Below, piece after piece: positions 1-10,100 of a stretch of 64,000 nt of DNA. Source of the DNA: Planctomycetota bacterium. Lineage in GTDB: Bacteria; Planctomycetota; UBA1135; UBA2386. The notes below the pieces were generated by a model. That model did no database searches and was not told where the DNA came from. It worked only from the letters and a program-made list of their open reading frames with translations. Numbering within the stretch: position 1 is the stretch's first letter; every line of letters begins with the position of its first letter. The position numbers and the translations under genes are program-made. The stretch covers positions 1-64,000 of the forward strand of contig JACKIB010000007.1 in NCBI GenBank assembly GCA_020638695.1, written 5' to 3'.

Positions 1-62
1 GTGCGACGAAGCCAGCGCGAACTTGCGCGATCGCAGCAGCTCGGTCATGCATAGTCCGGGCT
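1..62 (-). repeat. Arm of a MITE-like interspersed repeat (truncated by window edge)
   Basis: Read on the minus strand this stretch begins with the GCCCGGACTATGCATGA terminus and continues with the GACCGAGCTGCTGCGATCGC block shared with the copies at 15975-16145 and 39672-39852. Only one arm is inside the window, so the rest of the element may lie upstream of base 1. The following bases to about 200 hold nothing recognisable. Confidence 0.6.
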
Positions 63-200
63 AGCAGCACGGGGAGCTGGAGGCGGGAATCCCGCACGTC
101 CGGATCTGTGGAAAGCCAGCGCGGGACTCGGACTCGGCTGACCCGAGGCGCGCCAGATCGACTCCCGCCGGCGAACGCGCCCCGGATCACCCGGCGCGGC

Positions 201-1646
201 TCACAGCGCGCCGAGCTTGACGTCCAACCGATTCGACACGATCGCCGCGTTCGGGCCGGTCGACACCAAGCCCTGCACCAGCAGCGGCGGCGCGCTCAGC
301 GCGTTCGGATCGTTCGGGATCGCGATCGACAACTCGGGGTTGCCGTTGGTGTTCTTCGGCGCCCCGAACACCAGGAGCGGATTCAGTGTCAGCACGCAGC
401 TGGCCGGGCCGAGCCCGAGCAGCGACAGGGGGATCGAGCTGGTGGTGAACGAGAACCCCAGCAGGGTGCTCGAGGTCGCCGGAGTGTTGCGCACCTCCAA
501 GACCATGGTGCGGCCCAACCACGCCAGGTCCGGCGCGACGAGTTCCGGCGTGCCGGCCGAGCCGACGCATCCGACGCTGCCTGCGGTCGCGGTGGACAGC
601 GCGTCCGTCTGGTACTCGCACGTGGTGGTCGGCGACGCCCCGCCGTTCGGCACCTGCCCGCTGATCTTGTAGATCTTGCCGAGCGCCGGCACGAACGCGG
701 TGAAGTAGCGGCTGATGCGTCCGATCACCGGATCGGGCGCGGTCGGCCCGCGGCGGATCACCCACGCGTTGTCGACGCAGTCGAACTCGCTGATCTCGCC
801 GGTCGGCTGCACTCCGGCGATGCTGTTGCCCCCGGTGAGCACGATGCGCCGGCGGATCTCATCGTATGCGGCGTCGTTGGCGACCGTGGCGGCGGGCGAC
901 GTAGTGGTCGCGATCTGCACCCAATTGAGGCCGACGAAGCGCCACACGTCGGTGCGGAACTTCGCCGTCGTGGTGATCGTGGTGTCCTGGCCACCGCACA
1001 GCACGACGTCGCCGAAGTCGGGCCGAGTGACGAGGTGATGCTGGCGTCGCGTCGACGGCGCGCCGGTCGGAGTGAGCTGCGTCCACAACCCACCGTTGAA
1101 CATCCACGTGTCGGCCAGGTGGGTCGACGAGGCGTCGAGGCCGCCGAACAGAATGACCGCGCCGGTGGTCGGGTCGTACGCGATCGACAGCCAGCGCCGC
1201 GCCGACGGGTTGTTGCTCGCCGGAGTGATGTCCTTCCACGCCGTGGTGACCGGATCGAACTCCCACGTGTCGTTCAGCAGGGTTCCCGACGTGTCCTCAC
1301 CACCGAACACGATCAGCTTGCCGCGCTTGAAGTCCCAGCACACCCCGGCCTTGTCGCGCTGCGGCGGCGAACCGCTGGCACCGTTGGCGCTGAGCTGCGT
1401 CCAGGTCTTGCCGTCGAACTCGTAGAGGTCGTTCATCGGCGCGCCACCGGAGTTTCCAGCGCGACCACCGAACACGTAGAGTTTGGTGTCGCTGGCCGTG
1501 CCTGGGTTCTCGCGGCGCTGGGTCGGGACGCTGCCGGTGACGTTCGGCGTCAGGCTCCAGAGCGCTCCGGGCGATTGGGTTGCAGCGGTGCTGCAGAGAA
1601 GGGAGAGGGAGAGGGAGAGGAAGGAGAGTGGTGCGATGATGCGCAT
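201..1646 (-). CDS. Secreted Kelch-repeat protein
   Basis: A 481-residue exported protein. The ATG at 1646 is chosen because it starts a clear signal peptide (residues 1 to about 23, hydrophobic core LSFLSLSLSLLC); the open frame continues upstream but with arginine-rich, non-coding-like sequence. Five Kelch-type blades are visible from the repeated hydrophobic-hydrophobic-F/C-G-G motif: KLYVFGG (about 55), KLIVFGG (110), AVILFGG (163), DVVLCGG (213) and RIVLTGG (267), each followed by an N/D-x-W/Y-F strand. Residues from about 358 form a separate C-terminal domain (GCVGSAGTPEL ... VQGLVSTGPNAAIVSN) of the type often seen at the end of planctomycete secreted proteins. Kelch blades usually make a beta-propeller for protein or sugar binding; the ligand cannot be told from sequence. 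Monocistronic as far as seen. Confidence 0.85.
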   Translation of the reverse strand: MRIIAPLSFLSLSLSLLCSTAATQSPGALWSLTPNVTGSVPTQRRENPGTASDTKLYVFGGRAGNSGGAPMNDLYEFDGKTWTQLSANGASGSPPQRDKAGVCWDFKRGKLIVFGGEDTSGTLLNDTWEFDPVTTAWKDITPASNNPSARRWLSIAYDPTTGAVILFGGLDASSTHLADTWMFNGGLWTQLTPTGAPSTRRQHHLVTRPDFGDVVLCGGQDTTITTTAKFRTDVWRFVGLNWVQIATTTSPAATVANDAAYDEIRRRIVLTGGNSIAGVQPTGEISEFDCVDNAWVIRRGPTAPDPVIGRISRYFTAFVPALGKIYKISGQVPNGGASPTTTCEYQTDALSTATAGSVGCVGSAGTPELVAPDLAWLGRTMVLEVRNTPATSSTLLGFSFTTSSIPLSLLGLGPASCVLTLNPLLVFGAPKNTNGNPELSIAIPNDPNALSAPPLLVQGLVSTGPNAAIVSNRLDVKLGAL

Positions 1647-1976
1647 GGAGCCGCGGGATCGAAGACGGGATGGCAGGCAGCGGGCGGAGCATAGCGCGCG
1701 CACGGACCGAACCTGACCGGGGTCGCCGCGGGATTCGTAGCTCGACTGGGCCCGACCTGGGCGGCCACGGCACCTGCGCCCGCCGCCATGGGGGCATCGC
1801 CGAATGGCGTCCGAGGAAGACCCGCCACGTGCCAAAGCGATCCGAGCCGGTCCGGGACTGCTCGCCCCGACTCTTCGAGCCGCCGCGCCGAGCGGACCGC
1901 GTCCCCTCGACTCAGGCACGCCTCCATGCCGAAGTCCGTCATCGACCTTCCGCGACCCGGCGCCGAGAATCCGGCG
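1647..1976. other. Divergent intergenic region
   Basis: About 330 bases between the divergent Kelch gene and the SRPBCC gene. Open frames cross it but with arginine/proline-rich translations and no homology I recognise. Promoters for both genes should lie here, but no convincing -35/-10 pair stands out. An in-frame ATG at 1926 is an alternative upstream start for the SRPBCC gene. Confidence 0.4.
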
Positions 1977-2432
1977 ATGGACACCCCTCCCCCCCATACC
2001 ATTCGGCTGCACCGCGTGCTCCGCGCCCCGCCCGAACGGATCTACCGCGCGTTCCTCGACCCCGATGCGATGGTGAAGTGGCTGCCGCCCCACGGCTTCA
2101 CCGGCAGGGTCCACGAGATGAACGCCTCGGTCGGCGGCGGCTTCCGCATGTCCTTCACCAACTGGACCACCGGCGAGAGCCACGCGTTCGGCGGCCGCTA
2201 CCTCGAGCTCAGCGAACCGCGGCGGATTCGCCACACCGACCAGTTCGACAACCCGGGGCTGCCCGGCGAGATGCTGGTGACCATCGACCTGCAACCGGTG
2301 TCGTGCGGCACGGATCTTTCGATCGTGCAGGAAGGCGTGCCGGGGGTGATCCCCGCCGAGATGTGCTACCTCGGTTGGCAGGAGTCGTTGGCGATGCTCG
2401 CGATGTTGGTCGAGCCCGAGATCAAGATGTAG
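1977..2432 (+). CDS. SRPBCC / AHSA1-like ligand-binding protein
   Basis: A 151-residue protein of the START/Bet v1-like fold. The N-terminus has the family signature IRLHRVLRAPPERIYRAF followed by D-x-x-x-x-x-K-W-L-P, the usual opening of Activator-of-Hsp90-ATPase-1-like (AHSA1) proteins; the C-terminal helix is GWQESLAMLAMLVEPEI. Members bind hydrophobic ligands in a central cavity and have very diverse roles, so no substrate is assigned. The ATG at 1977 aligns with the normal domain start; an in-frame ATG at 1926 is possible. The 3' end overlaps the convergent GHKL ATPase gene by 11 bases (2422-2432). Confidence 0.85.
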   Translation: MDTPPPHTIRLHRVLRAPPERIYRAFLDPDAMVKWLPPHGFTGRVHEMNASVGGGFRMSFTNWTTGESHAFGGRYLELSEPRRIRHTDQFDNPGLPGEMLVTIDLQPVSCGTDLSIVQEGVPGVIPAEMCYLGWQESLAMLAMLVEPEIKM

Positions 2433-4950
2433 TCACCGCCGGCCCCTTCGCGGACGGCAGCGGAACGCGCACCACGGCGCGCACCCACAACCGCGTCGGG
2501 TCGCCTTCCATCGGTTCGTGACCCAGCTCGTAGGTGCCGCCCAGCATCTCGCGCGTCACCCGAGCCGCCAACCAGGTGCCGATCCCACGGAACCCGCGTT
2601 GCGGCCCCGCGGCAGCGAGGCTCTCGAACAGCGCCATCGGGTTGCCGGCACACACCACCCGCGCGATCTCCCCGGCGTCCTCGAGGTGCGGGACGGTCTC
2701 CTTCTTGATCCACGCCGCGTTGCGCACCTCGATGGTGAGTTCCCGGCCGCCATCCGGAAGCGCGACGCACACCTCACACTCCTGGAACAACCCGTACTTC
2801 ATCGCATTCGACAGCGCGCACGACAGCACCGCGAACAGGGCCGTCGGGTTGGCGCACGGAATCGGGTGCTCGGCGATGTGCTGCGGGATTTCGACCCGCG
2901 GGTCCAAGGTCTTGCCGGTGAACAACACGCCGTGCTCCACCGCACGGGCGATGACCGCGCCGAGCGGCAGGTGCTTGGAGCCGGCGATCGGTCGCGGTGC
3001 GGTGCGCTGCGAGAATTGGTGGAGGATCCACAGCTGCTCGTAGATCACGTCGGCGAGCTTGCAGGCGTGGTCGAGGTCCGGATCGGACCCGGCGCGCGCC
3101 ACGAGCTCGCCGAGCTGCTTGCGGCAGCGCGCCACCACCTCGACCAGTTGGTGGATCGGCCCGACGCCAGCCGACGCCCAGGTCATCAACGCGGCTTGGT
3201 TGGCGAAGCGCTCGACCGACAACGCCGCGGCGCTGAAGGTGCGACACAGCAGGTCCAGGGTCTCGACGTGCAGCGGTGCGGGAACCCAACGCTGGCCGTG
3301 GAACACCGCGCGCAGCACACCACGCACGGAACGCGCCCCCGGAGAGTGCGCCTGCTGCCGCCACACCGGCAGGATCACCTCGGTCGAAGGCACCGAGTGG
3401 GCCAACCCACCACAACCGAGCCGCTCGATCTGCTCCCCCGCCAGGGTCCGCCGCACGACCTGGAACGCCTGGCTGCCCGCGGTGACGCGGTAGCCGCGCA
3501 CGGCGCCGCCGTCGGGCCCGCGGTCGATCGACACCACACGTAGCTGCGGCTCGCCTTCGAAGAGCGACCGGAGCACGGGCAGCTCGGGAGTCGCGGGCGG
3601 CACACCGACACCGCCGTCCCACACGCGCTGCTCACGCGTTCCATCGTCGAGCTCGGCGTAGTGGGTCTCGTCGGCGTCGAGGTGACGGCGGAGGAACTCC
3701 AACCGGTGCTCGATCGCGAGGTCACGCGGCGACAGCGTCATGGTGCCCAACGTCTGGGTCGCCAACCGCGCCAGAATGCCGTCCTGCAGCGCGCGGTGCG
3801 CCAGGATGTCGCCGAGGATCCGCTCGATCAGCGGCAACGTGCGCCACAGGGTCGCGAGCGCGCTGTCGCGCCGCACCCGCCCGGCCGAGGTGACGTGCAG
3901 CACGCAGTTGGCGTGCGGGCCGGCGAACAGTGGCACGGTGATCGCCGAGCCCGGCCGCGGCGCATCTCCGTACAACCGGCGCACCGCCTCGGGCTGGCTG
4001 TCCAGCTCGTCGAACACGAAGCTGGTGCCGCTGGCCGCAACCTCGCGCAGGATCGGTGCCGCCGCATTGCGGACCAACGGCCCGCGGAGTCGGCGCGTCC
4101 GCGGCTCGGGATGCACGAAGAACGGGATCAGCTCGAGGTCTTCCGCACCCCACGCATGGCAGTAGTGGAACGACACCTCGGTGGAACGCTGCGGCAGCTC
4201 CAGGCAATCGAGCACGTAGTTGGCGAGTTCGCGGAAGCCGACCCACCAACGGCTCGCCCACCAGCGGCGCTTCGCCTGTGCATAGGCTGCCGCCGCGGGC
4301 CGCTCGTGGCTCGGCGAATCCGACTCGGAGTCGTCGCGCTCGCTCGGACCGGGGCCGGGCGCATACGGATCCGAGACTCCGGCGAGCCGCTGAGCCAGCC
4401 GGTCGAGGCGGCGGAATCTCTGCGCGGCGGCGCGCGGGTTGAGCAACGCCGACCGCGCCAGGTGCTCCCGCACCTCGGCCATGCTCTCATCGAGCATCTT
4501 GCGGGCCTTCCGCGCCAGTTGGCGCAGTTCCGCGGCACCGCGCGGCTCGCGGTAGCTGGCGAACACCTCCAGCAGGATCGGCACGCTGTCCCACGCCGCA
4601 CGGCCGCCCCGCCGGATGCGCACCGACAGGCGGAACAGCGAGCGGATGCCGTGTGCGGCGACGAACGAGCTCTCTTGGAAGTCGGACTCCGTCGCGACGT
4701 CGGGAACCACGCGTTCGGGCCGCCGGTCGGACGCCGAGAAGCGGTCGATCGAGTCCGGCTTCAGCGGGCCACGCATCCGTGCCGCGTAGTCCGCGCGCAC
4801 CCCGGCATGGCCGAGCATCACGTAGCTGCTGCGGTCGAACGCCGCGGTCGGATCCGACAGGTAGATCGTGACGGTGGCGGCGGCCACCGCTTCGCGCAGC
4901 GCCTCCTCCAGGCCGGCCGGTAGCAGCGGGGTCGGCGCCGCGTCGCTCAC
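2422..4950 (-). CDS. GHKL-ATPase (histidine-kinase-like) protein with GAF-like region
   Basis: An 842-residue cytoplasmic protein. Start GTG at 4950 overlaps the TGA of the upstream receiver-like gene (GTGA), which implies translational coupling. The C-terminal 130 residues look like the ATP-binding domain of sensor kinases: an N-box-like CALSNAMKYG (about 711) and a G-box-like RGIG (about 788). The middle contains a GAF-like stretch (VPLFAGPHANCVLHVTS). I see no H-box (no S-H-E-L-R-x-P-L), no transmembrane segment and no signal peptide. It may be a kinase with an atypical phosphorylation site or an ATPase that no longer phosphorylates. The open frame runs on to 5613, but that upstream part is an arginine-rich shadow of the receiver gene. 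Confidence 0.75.
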   Translation of the reverse strand: MSDAAPTPLLPAGLEEALREAVAAATVTIYLSDPTAAFDRSSYVMLGHAGVRADYAARMRGPLKPDSIDRFSASDRRPERVVPDVATESDFQESSFVAAHGIRSLFRLSVRIRRGGRAAWDSVPILLEVFASYREPRGAAELRQLARKARKMLDESMAEVREHLARSALLNPRAAAQRFRRLDRLAQRLAGVSDPYAPGPGPSERDDSESDSPSHERPAAAAYAQAKRRWWASRWWVGFRELANYVLDCLELPQRSTEVSFHYCHAWGAEDLELIPFFVHPEPRTRRLRGPLVRNAAAPILREVAASGTSFVFDELDSQPEAVRRLYGDAPRPGSAITVPLFAGPHANCVLHVTSAGRVRRDSALATLWRTLPLIERILGDILAHRALQDGILARLATQTLGTMTLSPRDLAIEHRLEFLRRHLDADETHYAELDDGTREQRVWDGGVGVPPATPELPVLRSLFEGEPQLRVVSIDRGPDGGAVRGYRVTAGSQAFQVVRRTLAGEQIERLGCGGLAHSVPSTEVILPVWRQQAHSPGARSVRGVLRAVFHGQRWVPAPLHVETLDLLCRTFSAAALSVERFANQAALMTWASAGVGPIHQLVEVVARCRKQLGELVARAGSDPDLDHACKLADVIYEQLWILHQFSQRTAPRPIAGSKHLPLGAVIARAVEHGVLFTGKTLDPRVEIPQHIAEHPIPCANPTALFAVLSCALSNAMKYGLFQECEVCVALPDGGRELTIEVRNAAWIKKETVPHLEDAGEIARVVCAGNPMALFESLAAAGPQRGFRGIGTWLAARVTREMLGGTYELGHEPMEGDPTRLWVRAVVRVPLPSAKGPAVTTS

Positions 4951-5447
4951 GCGGTCAGCTCGCCGCGCACGCTGACGCAGATGCGCTCGACCAAGTCGGC
5001 GGCATCCCCGCCGCGCGCCAGCCACTCCGAGCGGACGCCGAGTTGATCGAACTGCGCGGCGAGGTCCGGCAAGTCGGTGTGCCCGTGGTCGACGCACACC
5101 GAGCACACCGCGACGCAACGGATCCCGCGCGGCGACGGGGACGGCGCGCGGTATCCGCCGAGCAGCCGCGCGTCGTGCAGCGCCCACAGCAGGCGCAGCC
5201 CGGAGCTGTCGTTCAGCTCCTCGTTGGGCGCCAGCAGGTCGGTGACCATCCAGTCGTAGAACGCCGGTTGGCCGGCCTGCTGCAGGGAGTCCAACAGGTG
5301 CTGGATCGGTCGATCGAGATCGAAGCCGTCGATCTCCAGGTCGAGGTCGTGCGCCGCTGCGGTGCGCTCGAACAACTCCCGCTGGTACGCGATCGAGGCG
5401 GGAACGTCTTGGACCAACAGAACGCGAGCGGCGCGAGTTGTCGACAT
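4947..5447 (-). CDS. Degenerate response-regulator receiver protein
   Basis: A 166-residue protein resembling a CheY-type receiver: first strand ARVLLVQD (acidic D14), a probable phosphoacceptor D70 in DWMVTDLLAP, then GLRLLWAL and a fourth strand RCVAVCSV. The conserved lysine (K-P) of the last loop is not recognisable, and the C-terminal part ends in GELTA with no output domain. The ATG at 5447 is preceded on the coding strand by a good Shine-Dalgarno (AAGGTG, 6 bases away), preferred over an upstream GTG at 5498. It overlaps the GHKL-ATPase gene by four bases, so the two almost surely act together. The missing lysine suggests altered phosphorylation behaviour. Confidence 0.7.
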   Translation of the reverse strand: MSTTRAARVLLVQDVPASIAYQRELFERTAAAHDLDLEIDGFDLDRPIQHLLDSLQQAGQPAFYDWMVTDLLAPNEELNDSSGLRLLWALHDARLLGGYRAPSPSPRGIRCVAVCSVCVDHGHTDLPDLAAQFDQLGVRSEWLARGGDAADLVERICVSVRGELTA

Positions 5448-5592
5448 GGCATTCACCTTGGTACCCGATGCCCGGGCCGAGCGCGAGCGTCGAGGCACCG
5501 GCTCGCGCGGGGCGCCGGTCCCGGCCGGATCGTCTGCGGCGCGGCAACACGCGGCACCCGCCGGAACAGCGCGGGCCCGGCGTCCGCCAAGG

Positions 5593-5631
5593 CCTATCGC
5601 GGCCAGGCCGCACCCGCGGACTTGGGTGGGC
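5593..5631 (+). repeat. Short interspersed repeat, family E
   Basis: This 39-base stretch matches the reverse complement of 18661-18700 at about 36 of 40 positions. Shared core: CTATCGCGGCCA then GGCCGCACCC then GGACTTGGGTGGGC. It lies between the DUF1501 stop and the start of the receiver gene, outside any gene. Confidence 0.6.
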
Positions 5632-5649
5632 GCGGCGCGGCGCGCCGCC

Positions 5650-7122
5650 TCACGCCAGCAGGTCCGAGACGACCTTGCCGTGCACGTCGGTCAGCCGGAA
5701 GTCCCGGCCCTGGAAGCGGTAGGTCAAGCGCTCGTGGTCGAAGCCCAGCAGGTGCAGCACGGTCGCCTGCAGGTCGTGCACGTGCACGGGGTTCTCCACT
5801 ACCGAGAAACCGAGCTCGTCGGTCGCGCCGTAGCTGAGTCCCGGCTTGGTGCCGCCGCCGGCCAGGAACATGGTGAAGCAGTCGGGGTAGTGGTCGCGCC
5901 CCAGCACGCTGCCCTTGCTGGTCCGGCCCTCGCGGAACGGCGTGCGACCGAACTCGCCGCCCCACACCACCAGCGTGTCGTCCAGCAGGCCGCGCGCCTC
6001 GAGGTCGGTGATCAGTGCCGCCACGGCGCGGTCCATGCCGGCACACTTCTCGGTCAGTCCGCCGCGCAAGTCCTCGCGCTTGCTGGTGCCGTGGAAGTCC
6101 CAGCCCCAGTCGAACAGCTGCACGAAGCGAACCCCGTGTTCCACCAACCGTCGCGCTAACAAGCAGTTGTTCGCCAGGCTGGCCTTGCCCGGCTCCGCAC
6201 CGTACGCGCGCAGCACCGCCGGCGGCTCACGACGGATGTCCATCACCTCGGGCACCGCGGCCTGCATGCGGAACGCCAGTTCGAACTGGGCGATCCGCGT
6301 GCGGATCTCGGGGTCGCCGAGCACGGCGGCGCGGTGCGCGTTGAGGTCGCGCAGCGCGTCGAGCGCGGTACGTCGCATACGTCGATCCATGCCCGGTGGA
6401 TCGGAGACGTACAGCACCGGATCGCCCTTCGACCGGCATTGCACGCCCTGGAACACCGACGGAGCAAACCCGCTGCTCCACAGCGCCTTGCCACCGCTCG
6501 GGCTGCTTCCGCTGGAGATCAGCACCACGAACCCCGGCAGGTCGCGACTCTCCGAGCCGAGCCCGTAGGTCACCCAAGACCCGAACGACGGCCGGCCGGG
6601 CCGCGGCGACCCGGTGTAGAGCAGCAACTGCGCGGGTGCGTGGTTGAACTCGCTGGTGTGCATCGAGCGCACGATGGTCAGCCTGTCGACGATTCCGGCG
6701 AGCCGCGGCAGCGCGTCGGAGATCCAGGTACCGCTCTGGCCGTGCCGGCGGAACGTCCGCGGGGTACCCAGCAGCTTGGGCACCCCGCTGGTGAACGCGA
6801 ACCGCCGCCCCTTCAGGAAGGAGTCGGGACACGGCTGACCGCTGCGCCGCACCAACTCCGGCTTGTAGTCGAACAGATCGAGGTGCGGCGGCGACCCGGC
6901 CATGTGCAGGTAGATCACCCGCTTGGCCCGCCCTGGGTGATGCGGCGTGCGGGCAGCCATCGGGTCGTCACCGAGCAGCGCACCGGCCGGTCGGTCGCCG
7001 AGCAACGAGCCGAGGAACAACCCGCCGAGCCCCAAGCCGCCCTCGCACAGCAACTGGCGCCGGGTCCGCTCCTGCAACGCGTCGAACCCTAGGTCGGGGA
7101 CATCCTGTGGCGGGGTCTTCAT
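5650..7122 (-). CDS. DUF1501 family protein with Tat-type signal
   Basis: A 490-residue exported protein of the DUF1501 family, distantly related in fold to sulfatases and phosphatases. The N-terminus carries a twin-arginine-like signal (TRRQLL at 20-25 followed by the glycine/leucine-rich GGLGLGGLFLGSLL), suggesting folded export through Tat. Family hallmarks include KRVIYLHMAGSPPHLDLFDYK, GSWVTYGLGSE, VVWGGEFGRTP and GRDHYPDCFTMFLAGGG. The function is not established; members nearly always sit beside a PSD1/PSCyt gene, as here. The ATG at 7122 overlaps the stop of the upstream PSD1 gene (ATGA), so the pair is one transcription and translation unit. Confidence 0.92.
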   Translation of the reverse strand: MKTPPQDVPDLGFDALQERTRRQLLCEGGLGLGGLFLGSLLGDRPAGALLGDDPMAARTPHHPGRAKRVIYLHMAGSPPHLDLFDYKPELVRRSGQPCPDSFLKGRRFAFTSGVPKLLGTPRTFRRHGQSGTWISDALPRLAGIVDRLTIVRSMHTSEFNHAPAQLLLYTGSPRPGRPSFGSWVTYGLGSESRDLPGFVVLISSGSSPSGGKALWSSGFAPSVFQGVQCRSKGDPVLYVSDPPGMDRRMRRTALDALRDLNAHRAAVLGDPEIRTRIAQFELAFRMQAAVPEVMDIRREPPAVLRAYGAEPGKASLANNCLLARRLVEHGVRFVQLFDWGWDFHGTSKREDLRGGLTEKCAGMDRAVAALITDLEARGLLDDTLVVWGGEFGRTPFREGRTSKGSVLGRDHYPDCFTMFLAGGGTKPGLSYGATDELGFSVVENPVHVHDLQATVLHLLGFDHERLTYRFQGRDFRLTDVHGKVVSDLLA

Positions 7123-10100
7123 CGCTTCACCAACACCTCGTCGAGGTTGAGCAGCACGTTGGCCACCACGGTCCACGCCGCGAGTTCGGCGAGGTCGATC
7201 CCAGGCGGTGCAGCGCCGATCGGTTCGGTGGCGAACCGGCGAGCGGCCGTCGGGTCGCCGGCGTAGCCCGCCTTCGCCCGTTCGAACAACTGAACCAATC
7301 GCCGGACCTCCACCGGTTCCGGATGGCGCACGGTGCACAGCTCGAAGCCGAATGCGACCCGTTGCTCCGCGTTCGCGCCACCCCCGGCGCAGATTCGCCG
7401 CGCCAGCGCCTGCGCCGCTTCGACGTAGACCGGATCGTTGAGGGTGACCAGTGCTTGCAGCGGCGTGTTGGTCGGCTCGCGCCGCACGGTGCACACTTCG
7501 CGGCTCGGCGCGTCGAACGTCGCCATCGACGGGTACGGGATCGACCGCCGCCACAGGGTGTAGATGGCGCGCCGGTGGCGATCCTCTCCGGTGCTGTCGG
7601 TCCAGTCGGTCGAGCGCCCGAACGCCGCCTTGAGTCCGAGGACCGGCCGCGGCGGCCGCACCGGGGGGCCGAAGCGCTTGGCGCTGAGCAGCCCGGCGAG
7701 CATCAGAGCCTGGTCGCGCACCATCTCCGCCGACAACCGCCGTCGGGGGCCGCGGGCCAGCAGTCGGTTGCCCGGATCGTGACGGCGCAGCGCGTCGCTG
7801 GCCGCGCTGCTGGCGCAGTAGGTCGACGACGTCACGATCGAACGGATCAACCGCTTGACGTCCCAGCCGGACGCGACCAATTCGCTCGCCAGGTAGTCGA
7901 GCAATTTCGGGTGCGACGGCCGCGCGCCGCGGATGCCGAAGTCCTCGCTGGTCGCCACCAGTCCGGTGCCGAACAGCAGCTCCCAGAAGCGGTTCGCGGC
8001 GACGCGCGCGGTCAACGGATTGCGCGGGTCGACCAACCACCGGGCCAGCGCCAGACGGTCGCGGGGGGCCCCTTCGGGCAGCGCCGGGAACACCCGGGGC
8101 ACGGCCGGCTCGACGCGCGCACCATGGTTGAGGAAGTTGCCGCGCACGTGCACGTGGGTCGACCGCCGCGCCGCGACCGGCTGCTCCAAGAGCACCGGCA
8201 CGGTGGTCTGTGGCCGGATCGCGTCGAGCTCGCGCTGTAGAACTTCGCGCTTGTGCCGGACCGCGGCGAGCCGCGGCGCGACGCCGCCGAACGCCCGCCG
8301 CACCAGCGCTCGCTCGGCATGGTTGCCCGCCGTGGTCGAACGCGCCAGAACTGCCAGGACCTCGCCGGCGACCCGCCGGTAGGCACCAAAACGAGGATCG
8401 TCGCTCACCGAGATTCGGTGCGCGGCCTTCGACCGCGGCATCTCGAGTTGCAGCACGGCCGCACCGTCGAGCGGCTCCTCCAGCACCCAGGTGGTCGCCT
8501 CCGCGGACGACCACGCGCGCGCGCGCAGCGGCATCGCTCCTGACGGAGCCAGGGCCACCTGCGGCCGCGGCGCGCGCTCGACCGTGGTGTTCCACACCGC
8601 GTGTCGCTGCGCGTCCAACAGCTCCAACCGGAACCCGCGCAGCCGCGCTTCGAGTCGATCCGCGCGGTTCCACACCACCACGCGTTCGACTTCGTGCATT
8701 CCCCCGAGGTCGAGTTCCCACCACGGCCCCTCGCTGGTCTCGGTGTGGGTGGTCGAACCCTTGTCGTAGCGGCCGTCGGTGATGCCATCGATCGCCCGCT
8801 CCGCGGTCCCGCCGAAGTCGGTGCTGCTCTGCCGCGCCGTCCCATGCCGCGCCAGGTTGTCGCCGCCGGCGAACACCTGCACTTCCGCCAACGACAGCAG
8901 GCGCTTGGTACCCGGCAGGCTGATCCGGACGAACCGCCCCATCACCGGCCGAGCCGCGCGCGGCTTGCTCGACAGCTTCACCTGTTCCGGATCGAGCGGC
9001 GGCGCCACCCGCAGTGCGGCGATCGGTCGGTCGACACGGTCGATCCGCAGCGTTCGACCGCGCACCCGAAGCGGCGTTACCGGCTGCCAGGTACTCGACC
9101 GCGGGAACTCGGTATGCCACGCCGCTGCCGCGGCGCGCAGCTCTTCAGTGTCGGCGGCCAGGGTCCGGTCGAGCTCACCGAGCTCGCGGCGCAGGGCGGT
9201 CCGACGCTGCAGGTCGCGCGGCGCGAATACCTGCAGCACCGGCCGCTCGTCCTGCCGGTCGCTGTCCTGCGTGGTGTTGAAGAACGCGTAGAGGGCGTAG
9301 AACTCGCGCTGCCGCAGCGGGTCGTACTTGTGGTCGTGGCACTGCGCACACGCCATCGTCATCCCCATCCACACCGTCATCGTCGTGCTGACGCGGTCGA
9401 CCACCGCCGCGCAGCGGAACTCTTCGTCGTCGGTCCCGCCCTCGCTGTTGGTCATCGTGTTGCGGTGGAAGGCCGTGGCGATCTGCTGCTCCTGGCCCGC
9501 ATCCGGCAACAGGTCACCGGCGAGCTGTTCGACGGTGAAGCGGTCGAACGGCAGGTTGCGCTCGAACGCGCGGATCACCCAGTCGCGATACGCCCAGATG
9601 GTCCGCAGGTGGTCCTCGGCGTAGCCCGCCGAGTCGGCGTAGCGCGCCAGATCCAACCAGTGCCGCGCCATGTGCTCGCCGTAGGCTGGTGAGTCGAGCA
9701 ACGAATCGACCAACGCCTCGAACGCGTTCGGCCGCGCATCGGCGAGAAAGCGCGCGACCTGGGCGCGGGTCGGTGGCAACCCGGTGAGGTCGAGGCAGAC
9801 GCGGCGCAGTAGCGTGCGGCGGTCGGCACGGGACGCCGGCGACAGGCCTTCGCGATGCAACCGCGCGGCGACGAACCGATCGATCGGGTTGGGCAGCGCG
9901 GCGCTCCCGGGCGGCAACGGCGGCACCGCCGGACGCACCACCGGCACGAACGCCCAGTGCACCGCGTACTCCGCCCCGCTCTCGATCCAGGCGCGCAGCA
10001 GCGCCACTTCGCGGTCGGTCAACGCCTTGCCGTGCGCCGCTGGCGGCATGCGCCCCTTGCCCCGCGCGATCACCCGGCGGATCAGTTCGCTGTGCTGTGG

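Noticed and set aside
108..1694. 528-residue plus-strand open frame opposite the Kelch gene
   Set aside because: Arginine/valine-rich translation typical of the antisense of GC-rich coding DNA; no motif; the Kelch gene on the other strand has clear blades and a signal peptide.
7107..8240. Long plus-strand frames over the PSD1/DUF1501 region
   Set aside because: Shadows of the two genes on the minus strand; no recognisable domain.
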